Part shown: in pieces, positions 7,238 through 11,413 of the stretch
Position numbering within the stretch: the stretch's first letter is position 1
Layout of the letters: the number at the start of each line of letters is the position of its first letter
From: Allomuricauda sp.
Lineage (GTDB): Bacteria > Bacteroidota > Bacteroidia > Flavobacteriales > Flavobacteriaceae
Direction of reading: 5' to 3'
Assembly (NCBI GenBank): GCA_028289745.1
Contig: JANQOD010000107.1
Span: 1 to 11,413, forward strand
Length of the DNA: 11,413 nt
The notes under the pieces: generated by a model
What the model was told of the DNA's origin: nothing
Databases searched by the model: none
The model's input: the letters and a program-made list of their open reading frames with translations, nothing else
Made by a program: the position numbers and the translations under genes

Positions 7238-8887
7238 ATGAAGTGCGACAAACAACATACAATGTTCACAATGCCCTTCGTCAAAGCCTTGGTCGCAGTG
7301 TTGCTATTTTGTCATGCCCATTTCTCTTTTGCACAATCAAAGATCAAAGCCGAAGTCGATACCTCTTCCATCAAAATCGGGGAACAAATTCAATATAAAA
7401 TCACTGTAGAGACCGATTCGACAGCCCTTGTACATTTTCCTGAAGACCAAACCTTTTCACCCCTTGAAATGGTCGAGGCCCTGACCATCGACACCACAAG
7501 AAACAAAGCCCGTATGACGCTTCAGCGCATCTATGCGCTGACACAGTTCGACAGTGGTTCGTATACCATACCCCCGCAGCGAATCGGTATAAACGAACAG
7601 CCTTTTTTGACCGATTCTTTTCAGATTGCGGTCGCCACGGTACCTGTCGATACCTTAACGCAGAAAATGTACGACATCAAACCCTTGATAGAGGTCGAAA
7701 AAAATTATGCGCGTCTTATAAAGATCCTTTTGGGCATTCTTTTGGCACTGCTACTGATCGGTGGTCTCAGCTATTGGTTTTTCTTTCGAAAAAAACCCTT
7801 GACCGAAGAAGAAAAAGAAGCCCTCTTACCTGCATACGACAGGGCATTGCTCGAATTGAAACGCCTAGAAAATTCGAGATACCTCATACAAGACGAATAT
7901 AAAAAGTACTACTCTGAATTGACCAATATCGTAAGGTCGTATCTAGAAGAAGAAGTACATATCTCTGCCCTGGAGAGTACTACCAAGCAGCTCATCGATA
8001 AACTGGAAATGCTCAAAGATGCAGGCGAGCTCAAGCTTGAAGAGACTACCATTGAACAGTTCAAAAAAGTACTCGAAACCGCCGATCTGGTAAAGTTTGC
8101 AAGGTCAAGACCGCAGACCTCAATCGCAGAGCAAGATAGGGAAGCCATCGAATTGATCGTGGTCAAGACCAAAGAGGCCTTGCCAGAACCCACCGAGGAA
8201 GAACTGCTTCAGAATGAAGAATATCTCAAAGAGCTCGCTCGAAAAAAACGCCAAAAAAGAATATATTGGGCCGCCGCCATTTTTGTGGGAGTTTTGTTCT
8301 TGAGCAGTGCGGCCTCCATTGCCTATTTTGGCTTCAAGGAAGTAAAAGACACTGTTTTTGGGCATCCTACAAAAGAATTGTTGGAAAGTGAGTGGGTAAG
8401 CAGTTCATATGGTTTTCCTCCCATAGAGCTGGAAACTCCCCAAGTGCTCATCCGACAGAAAGTAGAGATTCCGGAAGAGGCAAAAGCAAAGATCGATGGC
8501 ACCCAAACCTTTATGTACAACAGCCAAGAGAGCCTCTTCGCAGTGGCGGCCACCGCGACCTCGTTTACAGAGGCGGTCGAGCCAGATTTTGAAAAGACCC
8601 TTGAGCAAATTTTAAAAGATTATGAGGAAAACGGGGCCAGAAACATTATCACCAAACAAGAAGAGTTTGTGACAAAAGCCGGGGTACAAGGATTGAAGGT
8701 TTATGGAAGCGGGCAATTCAAAGTGCCTGACTCCGATGAATTGGTACGTGGTAAATATGTAATCTTAAGTTTCGGAGGCAAGGGCTTTCAGCAACATCTC
8801 ATGTTGAACTGGCTCGACGGTGACGAATATGCTGAAAAGATTGTTAAACGTATATTGGCTTCGGTCGATGTTAAAGCCCAAGTGTGA
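7238..8887 (+). CDS. Two-pass membrane protein with BatD-like N-terminal half
   Basis: A 549-aa protein. I chose ATG 7238, one base after the DUF58 stop and just behind the purine-rich AGAGAGGA (7226-7233); a later ATG at 7262 would also keep the signal peptide. Residues about 12-33 look like a signal peptide ending FSFAQS. Residues 35-135 form a beta-rich domain with BatD-like phrases (VDTSSIKIGEQIQYKI, SGSYTIPPQRI). A membrane segment (160-183) is followed by a charged helical cytoplasmic region (185-340) and a second membrane segment (342-363). Residues 369-549 form a second outer-side alpha/beta domain (for example EGNE-like absent, but QGLKVYGSGQFKVP at 484-497) that I do not recognise. 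Position and tight coupling to DUF58 and batA genes place it in the Bat membrane complex, perhaps as the link between DUF58 and the periplasmic parts. Function is inferred. Confidence 0.82.
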   Translation: MKCDKQHTMFTMPFVKALVAVLLFCHAHFSFAQSKIKAEVDTSSIKIGEQIQYKITVETDSTALVHFPEDQTFSPLEMVEALTIDTTRNKARMTLQRIYALTQFDSGSYTIPPQRIGINEQPFLTDSFQIAVATVPVDTLTQKMYDIKPLIEVEKNYARLIKILLGILLALLLIGGLSYWFFFRKKPLTEEEKEALLPAYDRALLELKRLENSRYLIQDEYKKYYSELTNIVRSYLEEEVHISALESTTKQLIDKLEMLKDAGELKLEETTIEQFKKVLETADLVKFARSRPQTSIAEQDREAIELIVVKTKEALPEPTEEELLQNEEYLKELARKKRQKRIYWAAAIFVGVLFLSSAASIAYFGFKEVKDTVFGHPTKELLESEWVSSSYGFPPIELETPQVLIRQKVEIPEEAKAKIDGTQTFMYNSQESLFAVAATATSFTEAVEPDFEKTLEQILKDYEENGARNIITKQEEFVTKAGVQGLKVYGSGQFKVPDSDELVRGKYVILSFGGKGFQQHLMLNWLDGDEYAEKIVKRILASVDVKAQV

Positions 8888-9885
8888 TGTGGCAGCATAT
8901 TGAATTCGCGAATCCTGAGTTTTTTTGGCTACTGTTACTGTTGCCAGTGGCCATAATTTGGTCTTTTTTTAAAAGGAAGAGGGAAATACCCTCGCTAAAA
9001 ATGTCAAGTCTCAATGGGTTCTCGCACACTTCATTGCTCCCAAAATTGAAACCTTTGCTCTTCGTGCTAAGAGTGCTGGCATTGGCGTTGGTCATCACTG
9101 CCTTGGCAAGACCACAGACAGAAGATATCTCTACACGTACCAAAACCACCAAGGGCATAGACATCGTCATGGCCATTGATGTCTCGTCAAGTATGTTGGC
9201 AAGAGACCTCAAACCAAACCGTTTGGTGGCCTTGAAAGAAGTAGCCGCTGATTTCATAGAAAAGAGGCCGAACGATCGAATTGGTTTGGTGGCCTATGCC
9301 GGAGAAAGCTATACGAAGACCCCGATCACCAGTGACAAATCGATTGTGCTGAATGCCCTTCGCGGTATCTCCTATGGCGAATTGGAAGATGGCACCGCCA
9401 TTGGTATGGGGCTGGCAACCTCGGTCAACAGATTGAAAGAAAGCAAAGCCATTAGCAAAGTCATCATATTGTTGACCGATGGGGTCAATAACTCAGGCTT
9501 CATCGAGCCACAAACAGCTGCCGACCTGGCCGTTGAATACAATATCAAGACGTACACGATCGGCCTCGGTACCAATGGCAATGCACTGACACCGATCGCC
9601 TATAACCGTGACGGTACATTTCGCTACGGCATGCGTCAAGTAGAAATCGACGAAGAACTATTGAAAGATATTGCCCTATTGACCGGAGGCACATACTTCA
9701 GGGCGACCGACAACGAGAAACTTGAAGAGATCTACGAAGAGATAAACAAGTTGGAAAAAACCGAAATAGAAGAGTTCAAATATTATAAATACGAAGAAAA
9801 GTTCAGGCCATTGGTTTTTTTGGCAGGGGCCCTGCTGTTAATGGAATGGGTACTTCGAAGTACCGTTTTTAGAAGTTCTATCTAA
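8887..9885 (+). CDS. batA: BatA, membrane-anchored von Willebrand A protein
   Basis: A 332-aa protein with two N-terminal membrane segments (about 11-29 and 55-74), a von Willebrand A domain (about 90-290) and a C-terminal membrane segment (about 306-323), the standard BatA layout. The metal site is complete: DVSSS (98-102), Thr170 in DGTAIG and Asp198 in LLTDG. The start is ATG 8887, which overlaps the upstream stop as TGATG (8885-8889), a translational-coupling arrangement; a GTG one codon earlier is in frame but less likely. The vWA domain should face the cytoplasm or periplasm depending on helix orientation; the basic FFKRKRE after helix 1 suggests a cytoplasmic loop between helices 1 and 2 and hence a periplasmic vWA domain. 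Family role: Bat complex, linked to oxygen tolerance in Bacteroides fragilis, with the mechanism unknown. batB follows four bases later. Confidence 0.93.
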   Translation: MWQHIEFANPEFFWLLLLLPVAIIWSFFKRKREIPSLKMSSLNGFSHTSLLPKLKPLLFVLRVLALALVITALARPQTEDISTRTKTTKGIDIVMAIDVSSSMLARDLKPNRLVALKEVAADFIEKRPNDRIGLVAYAGESYTKTPITSDKSIVLNALRGISYGELEDGTAIGMGLATSVNRLKESKAISKVIILLTDGVNNSGFIEPQTAADLAVEYNIKTYTIGLGTNGNALTPIAYNRDGTFRYGMRQVEIDEELLKDIALLTGGTYFRATDNEKLEEIYEEINKLEKTEIEEFKYYKYEEKFRPLVFLAGALLLMEWVLRSTVFRSSI

Positions 9886-9889
9886 TGAT

Positions 9890-10936
9890 ATGATACAACT
9901 TGACGAGAAAATACATTTTTATCTGTTGGCCATTTTGCCCATAATGGCCTTGGTCTTTCTATTGTTGCAACTATGGAAAGTCAAGGTTCAAAAACGGTTC
10001 GCCGATAAAAAACTCTTGCGGCGGTTGGCCCCCAACAGGTCAATTTTGAAGTCTTCCTTAAAAATGATCTTCTTGTTGACCGGCCTTTTCTTCTTGATCA
10101 TCGCTTTGGTCAACCCAAAAATCGGCACCAAACTTGAAACTGTGAAAAGAGAAGGGGTCGATATTGTTTTCGCGGTCGATGTTTCAAAAAGTATGTTGGC
10201 AGAAGACATTGCCCCCAATCGTTTGGAAAAGGCAAAACGACTGGTCTCAGAAATCATCAACCAGTTGGCCAGCGATCGAATAGGAATCATTGCCTACGCA
10301 GGACAAGCATATCCGCAGCTACCGATTACCACTGATTACGGTGCCGCAAAAATGTTCTTGCAGGGCATGAACACCAACATGCTCTCATCACAGGGTACGG
10401 CCATCAATGCGGCCATAGATTTGGCCAGCACCTATTACGATGATGCCGAACAGACCAACAGGGTGCTTTTTGTGATTTCAGATGGTGAAGATCATTCAGA
10501 GGGATCGACCCTGAAGGCAGTTGAAAATGCGGTCGAAAACGGTATTCGTGTGTTCACGATCGGTGTGGGCAAGACCAAGGGGGCGCCTATTCCCCTTAAG
10601 CGAAACGGGGTGGTCGAAAGCCTTAAAAAAGATTCCGAAGGCGAAGTGGTCATCACCAAATTGAACGAGTCTGTGCTCGCAGAGATCGCCTATGAGGGCA
10701 ACGGTGAGTATATCGATGGCACCAATACCGATGATGCAGTGGATTTTATCAAGGAAGAACTGAACAAAATGGACAAGAAAGAGTTCGAGGCCAAGCAGTT
10801 TGCAGAATACAAAGACCAGTTTCAATGGTTCTTGGGCATTGGCCTTTTATTTCTATTTTTAGATGTTTTCATTTTGGACAGAAAAACACAGTGGTTAAAA
10901 AAATTGAATCTATTCAATGAAGAGTACCATGGATAG
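9890..10936 (+). CDS. batB: BatB, membrane-anchored von Willebrand A protein
   Basis: A 348-aa paralogue of the preceding BatA with the same plan: membrane segments at about 9-28 and 56-75, a von Willebrand A domain at about 88-300, and a C-terminal membrane segment at about 312-329 followed by a basic tail. The metal site is intact: DVSKS (97-101), Thr170 in QGTAIN and Asp198 in VISDGEDHS. The SDGEDHS motif and the shorter linker GTKLETVKREG distinguish it from BatA and fit the BatB subtype. The start ATG 9890 lies four bases after the batA stop; an earlier ATG at 9885 hits a stop after two codons. The two vWA proteins probably form hetero-oligomers, which is known for some Bat systems by association and is inference here. 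The gene's end overlaps the batC start by eight bases. Confidence 0.93.
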   Translation: MIQLDEKIHFYLLAILPIMALVFLLLQLWKVKVQKRFADKKLLRRLAPNRSILKSSLKMIFLLTGLFFLIIALVNPKIGTKLETVKREGVDIVFAVDVSKSMLAEDIAPNRLEKAKRLVSEIINQLASDRIGIIAYAGQAYPQLPITTDYGAAKMFLQGMNTNMLSSQGTAINAAIDLASTYYDDAEQTNRVLFVISDGEDHSEGSTLKAVENAVENGIRVFTIGVGKTKGAPIPLKRNGVVESLKKDSEGEVVITKLNESVLAEIAYEGNGEYIDGTNTDDAVDFIKEELNKMDKKEFEAKQFAEYKDQFQWFLGIGLLFLFLDVFILDRKTQWLKKLNLFNEEYHG

Positions 10937-11413
10937 GAATGGTTTAATCTTTTTACTGGTTTTCTTGGCGTTCGGGCAGATTGGCCGTACACAAGAAGAA
11001 GCTGGCGATAATGGTATCGATGAAAAATCTATCAGAACAGCACAAAACCTCACCCATGAGGCAAATAAAGAGCTTCGGGCCAACGATTTTGTGGGTGCCG
11101 AGGTAGATTACCGTAAGGCCATTTCAAAAAATCCTGAAAATATTGCCGCCCCCTATAATTTAGGAAGGGCCTATTATAACCGGGAAAGCTTTGGCGAAGC
11201 CTTTGGGCGCTTCAAACAAGCTGGTGAAAAGGCCACGGCCAAACCAGAAAAACACAAAGCCTATCACAACATGGGCAATGTGTACATGAAGAACAAAGAA
11301 TATCAAAAGGCGGTAGAAGCCTATAAAGAAGCCCTCCGAAATGACCCGAATGATGAGGAGACACGGTATAACCTGGCCTTGGCCAAGGAAATGTTGAAAA
11401 AACAGCAAGACGA
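10929..11413 (+). CDS. batC: BatC, exported tetratricopeptide-repeat protein (5' part)
   Basis: The gene starts inside batB (ATG at 10929-10931, overlapping batB by eight bases) and runs open to the window edge, showing 161 codons. Residues 1-21 form a hydrophobic signal-peptide-like stretch (LIFLLVFLAFGQI) with a weak charged start, so the protein is likely in the periplasm or anchored in the inner membrane. Three tetratricopeptide repeats are visible at about 39-72, 74-107 and 110-143; the third is the clearest (AYHNMGNVYMKNKEYQKAVEAYKEAL). The visible part ends with the charged EMLKKQQD, where BatC proteins usually continue into a long low-complexity Lys/Glu/Gln-rich tail; that tail is outside the window. 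TPRs suggest a protein-protein scaffold for the BatA/BatB complex. The position directly after batB is standard for the locus. Confidence 0.88.
   Translation, partial: MDRNGLIFLLVFLAFGQIGRTQEEAGDNGIDEKSIRTAQNLTHEANKELRANDFVGAEVDYRKAISKNPENIAAPYNLGRAYYNRESFGEAFGRFKQAGEKATAKPEKHKAYHNMGNVYMKNKEYQKAVEAYKEALRNDPNDEETRYNLALAKEMLKKQQD

Noticed and set aside
8884..8886. GTG at 8884 as the batA start
   Set aside because: The adjacent ATG at 8887 gives the usual TGATG coupling and begins directly at the conserved N-terminus.
8887..10936. batA/batB as a recent tandem duplication or misassembly
   Set aside because: The two share plan and metal site but differ widely in sequence, and the BatA/BatB pair is the ancient normal layout of the locus.
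1..11413. Mobile element, defence island, CRISPR or phage content
   Set aside because: No transposase, integrase, inverted terminal repeats, direct-repeat array or tRNA-edge site was seen; the AlbA_2 gene alone does not make a defence island.

Overview
The window looks like chromosomal DNA from a marine-type member of the Bacteroidota, most likely Flavobacteriaceae. The main reason is the gene set at the right: moxR, a DUF58 gene, a BatD-like gene, batA, batB and batC, in the order typical of the Bacteroidota 'Bat' (Bacteroides aerotolerance) locus. A-rich leaders with few strong Shine-Dalgarno sites and TAnnTTTG-like -7 elements agree with this. The genus cannot be told from the sequence. 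Coding density is very high: no gap exceeds 170 bases, and no RNA gene, insertion sequence, CRISPR array or repeat array was seen.

Left block (1-2350, + strand): the 3' end of a PfkB-family sugar kinase, probably a fructokinase, is followed after one base by a full-length amylosucrase (GH13). Amylosucrase releases fructose from sucrose while building alpha-glucan, and the kinase would trap that fructose as a phosphate. The fruK-ams order matches the end of the sucrose cluster known from methanotrophs (sps-spp-fruK-ams), so sucrose-phosphate synthase or phosphatase genes just left of the window are a concrete prediction.

Middle block (2373-5129, - strand): three genes that read as one operon, transcribed right to left. 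They are an aldo/keto reductase, a classical short-chain dehydrogenase of the YdfG type, and an AlbA_2 (Schlafen-type) domain protein coupled to the dehydrogenase by an ATGA overlap. This block converges on the amylosucrase gene with only 22 bases between stop codons and no visible terminator.

Right block (5300-11413, + strand, running off the edge): the Bat locus. MoxR is a cytoplasmic AAA+ ATPase. The DUF58 protein carries a soluble von Willebrand A-like metal site. A two-pass membrane protein with a BatD-like N-terminal half and an unusual C-terminal domain follows. BatA and BatB are tandem membrane-anchored von Willebrand A paralogues with intact metal sites, and BatC is an exported TPR protein cut by the window edge. 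From the DUF58 gene onward every junction is tight (1 base, TGATG overlap, 4 bases, 8-base overlap), which suggests one co-translated membrane complex served by the MoxR ATPase. The only loose junction, moxR to DUF58 (68 bases), contains a small hairpin. The rest of the locus (batD, batE) is expected to the right.
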